NCBI RefSeq assembly: GCF_001625305.1
Contig: NW_017802647.1
Span: 207,405-271,404 of the forward strand
Length of the DNA: 64,000 nucleotides
Reading direction: 5' to 3'
Source of the DNA: Branchiostoma belcheri
Lineage: Eukaryota; Chordata; Leptocardii; Amphioxiformes; Branchiostomatidae
Part shown: piece by piece, positions 36,685-48,253 of the stretch
How the letters are laid out: every line of letters begins with the position of its first letter
Position numbering within the stretch: the first letter of the stretch is position 1
Program-made: the position numbers and the translations under genes
Notes under the pieces: model-generated
Databases searched by the model: none
Seen by the model: the letters and a program-made list of their open reading frames with translations, nothing else
Told to the model about the DNA's origin: nothing

Positions 36685-36948
36685 CAGGCTTCAGAAGAGG
36701 CTGGAAAGAGTAGAAATTAGCCAGATAGACAGAATACATGCCAGGGGATTTGGTCCACTAAAGGAGTAAATTTTCCGCACTCGAATGTACTCCTTACGCG
36801 GACCAACTCCACTGGTTGCCAGGGTGCCATCCTCGCTAGTTTCCGCGGGCTCCTAATTGTAATGTCGCTGCCAACGGAGGATGGGTCCTCCACTGGTCTA
36901 TTGTCTATTTGGCCAATTTCTACTCTTTCCAGCCGCTCCCGAAGCCTG
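36685..36948. mobile_element. MITE with ~45-bp inverted ends, 264 bp
   Basis: The left end CAGGCTTCAGAAGAGGCTGG, followed by AAAGAGTAGAAATTAGCC, is matched in inverse at the right end. There the complement reads CAGGCTTCGGGAGCGGCTGG, then AAAGAGTAGAAATTGGCC. The arms continue to ATAGACA on both sides. No convincing target duplication was seen. Confidence 0.8.
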
Positions 36949-37500
36949 TCAGAACCTACTGACGGAACACACATTCAATTTCTTTGTTTTCTAGTAGTAT
37001 TAAGCTGAATAGTGCATAAATGTTAGAATATTACCATGTCATTTTCAACAATGTGAGGACAACTTGGAAAGGTGGATCAACCACAGGAAGCTACGTATAG
37101 ATACAGGGCGTTATATCTTTTAGGTAGGGCAGCATCTTTTTAATATGTAAATGATAGTTGGTTTATATAACATGGTGACCTAGTGAAATATATTATCCTA
37201 ATTTATCCTATATCATCCCGACAATGTGCACGTGGGTGTGGAACGTTCTGTGTAAAAATCCCAAGTTAAATATGAAATCACGTCATAATATTTTACATAC
37301 ATGCACATACTGGTTAATGACCTAAAAACGAAAAGGATATCCTGCATCATCAACATGTTTTTGTCGGGTCAGAACGTTTTGATACTTAATCCTATGATGA
37401 ACATTACAATCTAGGATGCTTATCCTGCTAGAAAACAGGTCGCCCTGCCCTTTGAGTAGTACTTAATTAACTGTGGGGTTTGTGTGTGAAATAGAGATGC

Positions 37501-37765
37501 TTACATATAATGTGGGCCTATGCTTGGATTAGAAACTGGGAAGGTATAAAACCCAGGAGATAAAGGTAGCTTTAAAGGCTCCATATCTGATTGAAGGGTT
37601 CTTCTTCTTCGTTGAATAACGGGTGACCCTAATGGAACGGTCTTAGTGCCTTCACTACTCTTCCTCTTAGCCTTCCCAAGGCCGAAGAAGGCTTTGTACC
37701 ACCAGCGGGGTATTTGCCCTGTCAAAGAGGGATCTTCCCATGTTTGCCAAAGTACTCTATCATTT
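37501..37765 (-). CDS. Unassigned possible terminal coding exon
   Basis: On the minus strand an acceptor (TCTTATATAACAG) precedes an open frame. After one phase base it runs 87 codons to TAA at 37501. The product starts NDRVLWQTWEDPSLTGQIPR, continues with RWWYKAFFGLGKAKRKSS, and later has a run of four Arg, a Pro/Ser-rich stretch and an end in GPHYM. The Trp-rich start and basic middle look protein-like rather than random, but I recognise no family and found no partner exon upstream. It may be the last exon of an unseen gene or chance. Confidence 0.3.
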
Positions 37766-40700
37766 CTGTTATATAAGACATGTGCAAGAGGTGACGTTTC
37801 CAGGAAACCAATCTTATTTCGCGTTAGACATGTTCACATCTAAAGACATTTCGACACAAGTCGTTTATTCGTGATGATTCCCGACCTACAGGTTGATACA
37901 TGATGATGATGGGAGATTGGCTTTCACTATAAGCCAAATGGCGATGGTTTAAGATAGACCCAAGCATACAACGTAAAGCGTAATCTACTACTTTAAATGA
38001 TTACATCTCTTTGACGTTTTCGTAGCAGTTTATGGTGATTACCAGTTAGAATGATCTGCTAAAGCAATGGAGCTGTAGCTGTCATTTGGCCAAGGCAGTT
38101 AATGTAATGTATGGATGGCATCCCCGGTAGACTCGAATGCAAACCTAATGCAAATCGTGAAAAACAAACACGAATGCAAAATAGAGAGAGGCCATAAGAA
38201 TTGTGACAAGAATTGGAGTAATATTGCAGTAGCGTCGTACATGTGTATTCGACACGTACATGTCGATATACCAGGCACGTTTAAGTCTAATCTTAGTCTA
38301 TTTGCCAATACTGATACATATGAATATGTAACGATACTGTACATGTCTAGGCATTTGCAAGATGTTTCTAGTCAGTTGTTCCTCAGGGGGTGTGGTAGGG
38401 GTTCGACCAGCAAGGATAGTGACAGGGTGTGAACATCGCATATTTTTGTAACTTAGTCCCCCCGGCCCTTCTCCACCAATTGTTTGAGTATCCTTCTGAA
38501 TCCTCCACCAACCCTCTTGAAAGTTGAGCATTCTGACGTATGATATCGATGGTGTATGTCTGTGATATATGAGAGTTATGATACCGAAAGCCCTCACACG
38601 GCCACAGGAGAGCCCATTGAAAACCACTGGTGAGCCCTTTAACCTTTTACAGAGCCCTACTACTTACGTTTCATTCTTTTTAAACTGACGTCCGCTGTGT
38701 GTCGTACTCTGTCACAAAAGCTTCACTGAAGGGAAACACCACCTGACATAACCTTTAGATGCACATTCATGTTGATGCGGCGAACAAAATATAATTGGCC
38801 TCTGAATTACGATCCGTGTAAAGCCCCGGGCCACAGCCTGAAGCTTACAGGATGCGTGATGCAAGTCTTGAAAAGAGCACATTGGTCAATAGAGTAAAAC
38901 GAATGCAGACCGCACCCATTAACCAGATTTTCTGGTATCTGATTATGTTTGTCAAAAAAAGTGTTTTAATGCAAATACACATCATCACAATAGGAAAATC
39001 CAACAGTTCCTCGATCGAATCTTGAAATGATAGTCCTGGGATATTCATGTAAGCTCCTGTGACACATAGCCGACCGAGCACTCCCAACCTTAGTCAGACC
39101 ATGGTTATGAGTCGGTTGGGAGCAGGCGCCGCTGTGATAGACTACTGGTCGGTTGCGCCCATCGAGTGTTTAAAATGTTAAAAACCTTCGGGATGGTTTT
39201 GGGGAAAGTGTTTGGAAAATGTCTGAAAACATTCAGGGCTAGGTTGTGAATTAGTTGTGACATGGTTGTCGTGAAAGATAGGCTTGGCTGTTCTGGTCAG
39301 ACTCTGGGGGTTGTGTCAGTGTGGGCGGAGCCTTGAACATAATCCGTGCAAACGACCACCATGAGTGTGTACGTGTTTAGGATTATACTCTGACGCTATA
39401 GCATAGGAAGAGATTCTCAGAAGGGGCCTAGAAAATGACAAAAATAGCCCACACAGTATGTTATTAGTCCGGTACCATTTCACCCATACAATTGTTACAG
39501 ATGTGTTACAGATGCGTCCTATCTTGACAAGAAGAATAGTATGCAAAAATGATATACTAGTATTCCCCTTTCTCTTTACATGTTGTTCCTGTTCTTGGTA
39601 CTGAAATCATAGATCGAGGTCTCTTGTTCCTTACCACATTCTACCTTACAATATTCAGGAGACAGCAAGGTATAACTTTATGGTACTGGACTAACTGTGT
39701 ACAGGTTGGGCTACAATTCGAGTTTTTTTTATATTTCTACCCAGTGCTATTATTAGAGGAATATATTAGTGTGGACGTGAATAAAGGATTACACGTAGCG
39801 GACCTGGTAGATGTCAGGGGCTATATTTGTCAGTAAGCAAAACTTGTGCAAATAAAAATCCACGATGTGATGCCTTTTAGGATTTTCTTGTAAGGTTGGA
39901 TTGGCCTACCTTGTCAGACATAAGACCACGTTGACTTACAGGTGACAGGAAGAGGACATGTTAACGTTACAAACTTATGTCCAGAGGTTTTAAGGATATA
40001 TGGGAGTGGTTCAATAAAGATTTACTCTAACTAGTAAAGTAGTATTACGTAATATGTAAAAATCAATATCTGCATATATAGGTCACTGAACTTTTAGTTA
40101 ACAGTGATTATTGTTCTTTTATGGCTGGTAGAGAATTAATGTTTTGCAAAGCAAAGACTAAGACAGACGAATTACAGGAGCATGCAAGTTACTCCTGTTT
40201 AGAATCCAGGCTTAATTCGAAAGTCAGACTGGTTAAGTTTCGGACGATATAACGGATGAAAATCAAAGCAACTTACACCAAACTTCAATGAAAATTTAAA
40301 AAAAAGAGTAACACGAAAGCTTACCCTATTAATTATGAAATAAGAATACCTACCACAACTCTCAAACAATTTTTCTGATGCCAGACATTGGTTCAAGAAT
40401 AAAGTTATTTGGAACCATCATAAAGTTAAGTCGTGGTGCTGACGTCAAATATGACACAAAACTCTGGAAGTGTTCTATCTTATCGAAAGAGTTTTCATAA
40501 AGATATCATTTCTGAATAGTGAGATTATCAAGGCTCGTAGACTAGATAGTTGGTCAGAATATTGTTGCACAGCTGTCATAAAGTCGACCATACGTGCAGG
40601 CTAGTATTGACGTCAGCGATATTGACAATACGTGTACCTCGAGTGGTCACACCAACCTCTGCTTTATCCCAATGTCAACCAACTGTCAATACGCGAACAG

Positions 40701-40890
40701 CAGACGTCAATGAGTCTAATCTGGTGAGTGAGTAGTCTTTTCCAACACGTGACAATCTAATTCCTACGCTTTTTCAGCTTTCCAGTTCCTTAGTTAGCCT
40801 CTGGTTATAACTGGACGGTTTTATCCAGAATGACCTCCCTGACACTACACCCCCCCCCCCAACCATGGTTGGGAGCAACGTCGGTCGTGG
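37766..40890. other. Non-coding stretch, nothing recognised
   Basis: I see only short unsupported open frames and no structured repeat with clear ends. Confidence 0.45.
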
Positions 40891-40897
40891 TTGATGG

Positions 40898-40940
40898 ATT
40901 GGTTGGTTGGTTGGTTGGTTGGTCGGTCGGTCGGTCGGTT
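40898..40940 (+). repeat. (TTGG)/(TCGG) tetranucleotide repeat
   Basis: A run of TTGG units passes into TCGG units. It explains the Pro-Thr-Asp-Arg frames on the minus strand. Confidence 0.95.
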
Positions 40941-41357
40941 TCTTCTTTGCATTGGTATCTTCCAAAAAGGGTTGGCGTAAAAGAAGATATCAATGCAAAA
41001 AAAAGCCCGATAAAAAAAGCATAGACACGCCCAAAGTAAGCCAAACCCCAAACCTCTGCTTGAGAGTACATGTTTTTAACATAATTCATGCTATCTATCA
41101 ACAATCATGCAGACTGATACATACGGAGTTTTCATAGTTTCAGATTGTTCACGTTTGTGTGGAAACCAACAAATTATAAAAGAATTATCTTCTCTTCTCT
41201 TTTCTTTAACCTAATCTATTAGGATTTAATACGCATTTGTGGAAGGAGTGACATAACAGGTGACTCACCTTTTCAAGATGCCACCCATAAACCTAAATGT
41301 ACGGTTTTGAATCACTCACACTGACAAGCACCCTCATCGACATGTGGTACAACAAGT

Positions 41358-41480
41358 GTGTTCTTTAACGTGCTCGAGGTGTGGCTCTCCTCAAACACGG
41401 GACCTCCGGTTTAAGTCCCATCCGAGAGGGTACTCATGTACATAAAGAGGAAAGTAATGTTAAGTGCCTTTCACAAGGGC
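41358..41480 (+). repeat. Dispersed repeat fragment, inverted second copy at about 45075-45260
   Basis: The segment GTGGCTCTCCTCAAACACGG, then GACCTCCGGTTT, then GTGCCTTTCACAAGGGCAC occurs here. At 45080-45230 the reverse complement appears (GTGGGAAAGGCAC, then CCGGAGGTCCCTTGTTTGAG, then GAGAGCCAC). A related tail lies near 13115. No ends were defined. Confidence 0.65.
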
Positions 41481-42901
41481 ACAAAATCTGGACCAATGTA
41501 AGAAAACCAAGATGCTGAGTTAACTACACTCACCACAATGCCATAATTGCACGCGGTAAGCACCAAATGAAAGCCATATACATGTAGTAGCGTGTGGAGC
41601 AGTCCTGTATACACCTCGACCAGCAGTGAGAGAGTAGCTTAACTCTTCATTGAGTTCATTTGAGCTAAACTGGTTCGAGATCACTTTCCTGATAGATATT
41701 ATGAACCTGCCAATCTTGTTAAGTTGAAAAACAAACTGCAGAATAGATTGCTTTAATTTGTTCCTCAGAAGTTTCTGTCAAAAGCTAAAAGAAATGTGGT
41801 AATACGGTTGTTATATAAAGGTCTCACCTGTTGTATAAGTATCTCTCTAAGCACGAATTTTGTTGCCTGATTTCATAAGATAAAATTGCCACCAACGTCA
41901 TTCGGCCAAACTCTATTTACTCAACAAATGAAAAAAATGAGAGTCAAAAAAGATTTTCATTTAGGGCAAAATTCGTCAGATATCGATGTTATATAAATGA
42001 CCCTCATTTCATAACCACCTTTTATATAGCCCTTGTCACACATTCAGTACCTCCCCCTGACCTAACCCCGACCACTTCCCGACCAATGTTGGTGGTAGGT
42101 TTGGAGCAGTCTGGGCTGTTTAGGGACATGTCACAACCATGTCACAACCACTACATGTACTTATTAACCGTCGAGTCCCGAATGCATTCGGGCCTAGTCC
42201 TAATCATTACCATCAATCCCGACTCCTAGCTGCAGACTGCCGACTCCCCCCTGACTGATTCCCAACCACGCCACAAGTACTGCTGACTTCATCCCAACCA
42301 GCCCCCAACAGTGCGTAGATCTATGTTGACGTGTTCTAAAAAGTTGCGATTGTACGAATGCAATGTGGCCGAGAGATCTGAGCTCAGACCTCCGGGAAGC
42401 GTTTCGGGTGGAGTGGACTGTACGACGAACTCCCTGAATTCCTCCACGTACCACCCGCGTATAACACATCCGGCGTGTGCTGAGTCACTTACCTCTCAGC
42501 CAAGTATCCACCCATTCTACACACAACCGTTTCTGCTAGACAGACATGCAAGCCCCCCCCCCAAACAAAGATGTTACATGTTTTTGTTCCCAGCCTACAA
42601 TAGAAAGTCTGACCTGACCTATATCCTCTAGAGTCGTTACGTCAATCTTGTCGTGCTGTCGACTATCTTATCTTAGCACCTTTTCAGCACGTCATTCTTA
42701 TAGACATATAGATGTTCCCTGGCATTCCAGATTGTTCCTCCCACAGAATCAATATGTAGATGCCACTGATGAAGTTCTTACGATGTCGTCAGCCGAGACA
42801 TCTTGAATATCTGTCTCAACGGCTCCTGTTAATGTGAAATCAGGTTACAGGTGATGGTAAGGTCATATTTTCAAACCAGGGCCCGTTTAACATCATAGTT
42901 A

Positions 42902-43195
42902 GGCCACATCGTCTTAATTTTATAGATGACATCCTCTGAGGATCCTCAAACTAATGCGCGCGGGCAAATAAAAAAAATTCTGACCAAAAAAAATAAAAAT
43001 GCTACTAAACCACAGGAATACAAAGCTGGTGTTGTGAATTTGCGGCAGTATTTAGCGACGTATACGACAAGCCGTCACATGCTTGCTTTTTGCGAAATTT
43101 ATGAATCGGCAATGTACTGTGTACTAAGTTCTTGAGTCATGGAGCTTAGGCAGCCTGGGTGCCCAGCTCCGTATTGTCGCTAACTACCATGGCCT
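42902..43195. mobile_element. Truncated Harbinger-type MITE, same family as 55939-56300
   Basis: It starts with GGCCACATCGTCTTAATTTT after a TTA, then follows the 55.9-kb copy closely through CTAAACCACAGGAATACAAA and TTCTTGAGTCATGGAGC. Similarity fades near 43195 and the right inverted end is missing. Confidence 0.8.
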
Positions 43196-43916
43196 CGTAA
43201 CACTGTACTCTCGCAATACTTTATCAACCTGTCACTTCGAATCCAATGTAAAGCAATAATGCACTACCATGGGTTTACGTTTCATTATACAAGCTTGCAG
43301 ATAAGGACATTTTGACGAAGCTGTCTGAAGTTAACTTAAAAGCACAGTATACCGCTAACTGATACCCGGCGCGGCAAATCTCAAAACAGTTTTGAAGAGA
43401 ACGGTCACCAAAGACATACAGTGAGAGCTTCCACGACTCTATGAATTCACTGTTGTTCATTACGTTTAATTGTTATCTCCTATCTACAAGCCAGAGTACA
43501 CTTGAACATTGATTTTTATCATTTTTATGTTTTGTTATTTTTACCCAGGGTTGCCGAACTCAGCGATTAACCCTGTTTTGAAGTGTGGCCCTGCAGAAAT
43601 GTAACATGTGTATATAAAAAACTCTCTACCGGTCTACAGGTCTTCGAACTATATTGCCGGCATGAAAGTGCCCATTAAAACTCTCACAAGTTGCAGGTGT
43701 TATCATATATTAGAGTCACTTTATAACTCTTCAGTACAGTGAATTTCTTGAGTGAGTAAGAGTGATCATGAGTGTGATGTCGTTGCCATATTCAGGAGCA
43801 CTCTATCGGCGATAACATGTGCCCTCCGGCAGCACGACAGGCACGGCCACGGGACCATGGACGTCAGAAAAGAAGCACTCCAGACATTTCACACACTCTG
43901 AAATCTAATTGAAAAC

Positions 43917-43945
43917 TGATATAGGCTAAGTGATAGCCTATATCA
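43917..43945. other. Small hairpin, 12-bp stem
   Basis: TGATATAGGCTA, loop AGTGA, TAGCCTATATCA. It is a perfect short palindrome in non-coding DNA. There is no following T-run and no sign of a gene. Confidence 0.4.
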
Positions 43946-43949
43946 TGTA

Positions 43950-46900
43950 TTGCAGTAGAATATTGAATGTTCTGGAAAATATCAGGCCACAGTGTGCAGT
44001 AGTCAGTTTACACGAAAGAGTTTGGTGATGATTGATTCTTTAATGTTTTGTCTTTTGATCTAATAATCAAAGCACGTAGGATGATTGGATGAAGACAACA
44101 ACAAAAAAAAGTCAATACTTCGAAACAGCAAAGCGCCAACAGCTGTTAATTGATGACATTTGAGATTTCTCAGAGTATTATCTTCTTTCCCCAGGCCATT
44201 CGCCATAAGAAGTAATGGGCATCTAGATACTCAAGAAAGATCTATCTGCAGATTGTTCATTTATGAAATCCTTATAAGAGTATTATTTTTGTCCCAATTC
44301 GGGACACCTGGATACTCCTGGTGTCTCATTTAGTCTTTATTAATCATTAAAAATTATTTTCCCTTGCTTTCTTCAATAACAGACAGTTTGGTAGAGACAG
44401 TTCATTGCTCATTGGTTGAATGCCCCTGCTCATTGGTTGAACGACGTAAAGACATTAGAGCATTATTTAGCGACAAAACTTCATTTTCAATGCAGTCAAT
44501 GAAACGGGGCCAATTAGATTACTGTCATCGACAGGTTTCATTTTGGAAAGTAGGACAAGTGTTAAATATTCAATATCTTTTCAACGTGTCATAGACATAG
44601 AACTAATGGGTAAATTCATTGTTGCACTACGTTTTCTAGGTCAATAGATGATAATGAAACTGTTAGCTGTGTTAGATTGGGATTAAGGTTTGTTTATCGT
44701 GACTTGAAAAGAGGAAATCGCGAGAAAAGACTCAATTTGAAGGAGAAGTGAAGAGTTAATAATGTGTGGAGCTGAATCATATCATTTCCTCGATGGTGGT
44801 GATACCTTTTCAACTTCGTATAAAAAGTGTGTGTGGCAGTCGCACTATTATTTGGGAAGAATGGGGGCGAACTTCCAATCGTAGCCAAGAACAGGACCAG
44901 CCATTATTGCAATAAAGCTGATACACGTTTATGCCATGAGCGACATCAACTGTTACCTGTTAGTACTGCAGCCACATAATCCAACGGTCCAATAAGGTGG
45001 CATGTACGGTAATTTTGTCGTTAGAATCGTTGACTCAGAATCTAAATATTTTCGGCTTGAATCTCTGGAATGCAGGCCCCAGTTTTGTGCCTGTGGGAAA
45101 GGCACTTTACACCTATTCCTTCAATCGACTCATTTGAAAATGGGTACCTAACTTAGATAAGGAGCGTCCTACCGGATGGGTGGTAATAAAGCCGGAGGTC
45201 CCTTGTTTGAGGAGAGCCACGCCGAAAATCCTGCTGAAGAGTAGGGGTCCATCCCGGCGTTAACCTTACAGACTGGCCTTACGTTGGTCTTACATAGTAC
45301 ATGGTTTGCCGGTTGTGCGAAACAAACCAATGGTTGGAAGTGTCTTCACAGTCAAATCGAAATAAGTACTTTAACAATATTTGTGTCTACTAGCACGTAT
45401 AGTAGCATGAAGTGTTGTTTTCACCGTGTTGCCTCCTATGGAATGAATACGACTGAATTTGGATATGCACGCACCTTCATCTAACAGCGGAGCGTCAAAC
45501 TGGAACGGGAACCTGCAATCCAGTTTGCACGCTTGCACTTCAATCCTGAAAATCAAGGCGGCGCTGTTGGGTTGCTGCTGCTCAAGATGCACATCGAGAA
45601 CATCGTATGTACATCGTATGCTTGATACGATCTATTTTAATATGAGGTCGGGGAGTTTTGGTATCAGAACTCACACTGGCGTTGGCTCTTGTGGACAGGA
45701 AGTATCGAAGTATTGAACTGTTTACTGATATTATTAATAACTATTGCCGTGCTGCACGGACACGGCTGATTTGCATATTCCTCTCCACCCTTTCCTGTCA
45801 TGCGCATACACTGCATCACGTAATACTAGTATAGGGTTGCATAACACAGTATTTATCAGCTAACCCCATAGTCAATGTCGTAGTTCGGGCATAAAGTACG
45901 TCGGCTGCAGTTCACATGACCCATGGATAGCGCCATATGATCAGAGCTGGGCTTTACAAGTGAACGAGAACAAGTAAACTTGAGTTGATTTTCATACATT
46001 TTGTAGATTGTACCCTGAACCCAAACGTATTCAATGTATGTAACTTGCTTTTGCAGCCAACTATAAATTCGCCGAACCTTCTCACTTGGGTTCGTAAAAC
46101 TGCGTTCTGCTATCATAGTGATACCTGGTGTTAGGTGTGCAGGGCTCACTCAACAAAAGTTTAAATTTACCATGGGAAATATATACTGGTGCCATTACCA
46201 TATATCATCATTGGTAAATCCCATTATATGCAGTGATCTGCACTACCGCCTAGGCTCAGACAAGTGTCGCTCCATCTTGTCTGGCTCTTCTTCTCTTCAG
46301 TTTTGCAGTACCTGTAGGTATTTATTTTCTGGGTCCACTGACGTGAACTAGCTAAAAACATTTGCCAAACTATTTGGATTTTCATAACCATGTTACACAG
46401 ATCCTCAAGCTCATAATACTTTTAGCAGTTTCTTTTAGAGCCATTAATGATTCTGATGACAAGATAAGAGTACTAAAGCTCAGTATTTCCTGTTGGATGA
46501 CGCAGACTGTTAACCATGATGGGATTGAAATATGTGTAAGGGGAATGGCTAATCGCTAGATCTATAACAGATACACCGCGATGAGTTTAAATTGACTTTT
46601 GTTTTTCGCGAAAAAAAACACTCAAGGGGGTTATCATTGTATCATACAAACATGTAGTTGGTATGAGTACCACTTAACAATAGAAGTTAACCAATCAGAA
46701 GCAGGTGTTTTTGGTTATCAAAGATTGTTGATTGTCGGTCTGGGAATGGGACCACTATGGTATAAATGCCTCAGAAATTACTCTGATGTAAGACTAGAAC
46801 AACAAAGATACAGATTTTAATGATAGCATACTGTTCCTTTTATTTGATTTGCCTGAAACATCTTTGTTAAATATATTCTTCTTTTATACAAGACATCTTT

Positions 46901-48140
46901 TATATGTACAAAACATCGCGTTCCGTTTACATGACAAACTGGGCTTTGAAATCTGTTTATCTTATGCATCTGAATGGGCGCCTTTTACAACTTGAAGCGC
47001 CCATTTAGCACTAAATCACATAGGTGTCCATGGAGCGTTTTATCCCATAATCCGGGATAAGGGATGGTCGCTGTGTGTGTAAGACGGCACATTACTCATC
47101 AGAAGGCGGGAATAAACAGTCATTAACACCCACATGGCGACCAACTCCCTCAAGGTGATGTACTACCTCTTTGTTACATGTGGAGGCCAATAATAAACGA
47201 TTTGAATTTCGGTTGCAAATTGAGAGAAAAAACTAAACTACACGTAGAATTCACCATTTAAATAAGGATGGAACGAACGTAAATAAATGAACTTTAACCC
47301 TGGCGTTCATATAGATTCCTATTTTTGTTTCCATCAGTTGACCCAACACAAAAGGTGAAACCCAACTCTAACATCACGACTTTCCCTTTAACTTTTCTCG
47401 TAAAGCAGATTCCAATGTTACTGTATCAGCCCAAACCGGACCATCAAAACTGTTCCTGAATTCTGTAGAATTGTAATACTCATTTCTGGTGTAATACTGA
47501 AAATACATCTGGTCTATCCATGAAGAGCTTGGTGTTGAGTTGTTCACAGTGTTTCACCCCTATTAGGAGTTTCCAAAGGTTTATCACAGGCTGTTAACAT
47601 TTTGTTGTACTGCTGACTTCAATGACCATTGATCTAGAGTCTGTCTTGAGAAGATTCCTGATTAAATGTGTAATCCTCTGGCCCTTCTCTACTCTCATAG
47701 CCCTGAAGGCATTGCTGCCAACCTACACTAGTCAAGATCGAATCATAAGAAACTTCATAATTGAGGGCTGAATCTGTGTGTGGCCAGAAAGCGTTCTAGA
47801 TATATCTGTACTGTAAACGTCCTGCCACTTGCTTGAATGTCACTTTTACCGACATACCATTTCCGTTCAAAGTCGAGGCTGCTCTTTCATGGCATTTCTT
47901 GGACTCTGGGTACAAATTCAGGCTGAAGTGATGATGAAGAATGTCGTTACGTCTGGAACTTTGGAACCGACTTATGCTTGCACCCCATTGACGTGCCATA
48001 AGTTCCGTCTGTGTTGTGGGTCAGTTGTCGCGATCGGTTACGGCGCGGACACACTCGTCGTAGGCCGTCGTGCGACGCCGCAGAATTTTCAAGCATCCTG
48101 TGACGAAACCAGCCGCCGATAATTACAAGATTTTTCACAA
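43950..48140. other. Non-coding stretch downstream of the large precursor gene
   Basis: It holds the inverted dispersed-repeat copy at 45075-45260 and a short hairpin near 46976-47004 (GGGCGCC...GGCGCCC-like arms). No exon is supported. The 3' UTR of the minus-strand precursor gene probably occupies part of the right end. Confidence 0.45.
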
Positions 48141-48253
48141 CACATGAACGACAAGCTCAGGAATGCCTTCATTTTGCAACTGCACGACGAACGTACGACG
48201 TATGTGACCGTACCCTGCCCTTACATCAGCTGTTTCGCTCCGCTTCGACGTAC

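Noticed and set aside
38845-39087. Minus-strand frame after an acceptor, containing NIPGLSFQDSIEELLDF
   Set aside because: The frame passes into hydrophobic AT-rich sequence with no good donor and no family resemblance.
40774-41104. Pro-Thr-Asp-Arg-rich frames on the minus strand
   Set aside because: They are translations of the TTGG/TCGG tetranucleotide repeat.
39075-42330. CCCAACC/GGTTGTGACATGG-rich sequences near 39.1-39.3 and 42.05-42.3 kb as copies of one element
   Set aside because: Shared words are short and the order of matches is inconsistent, so no common repeat could be established.
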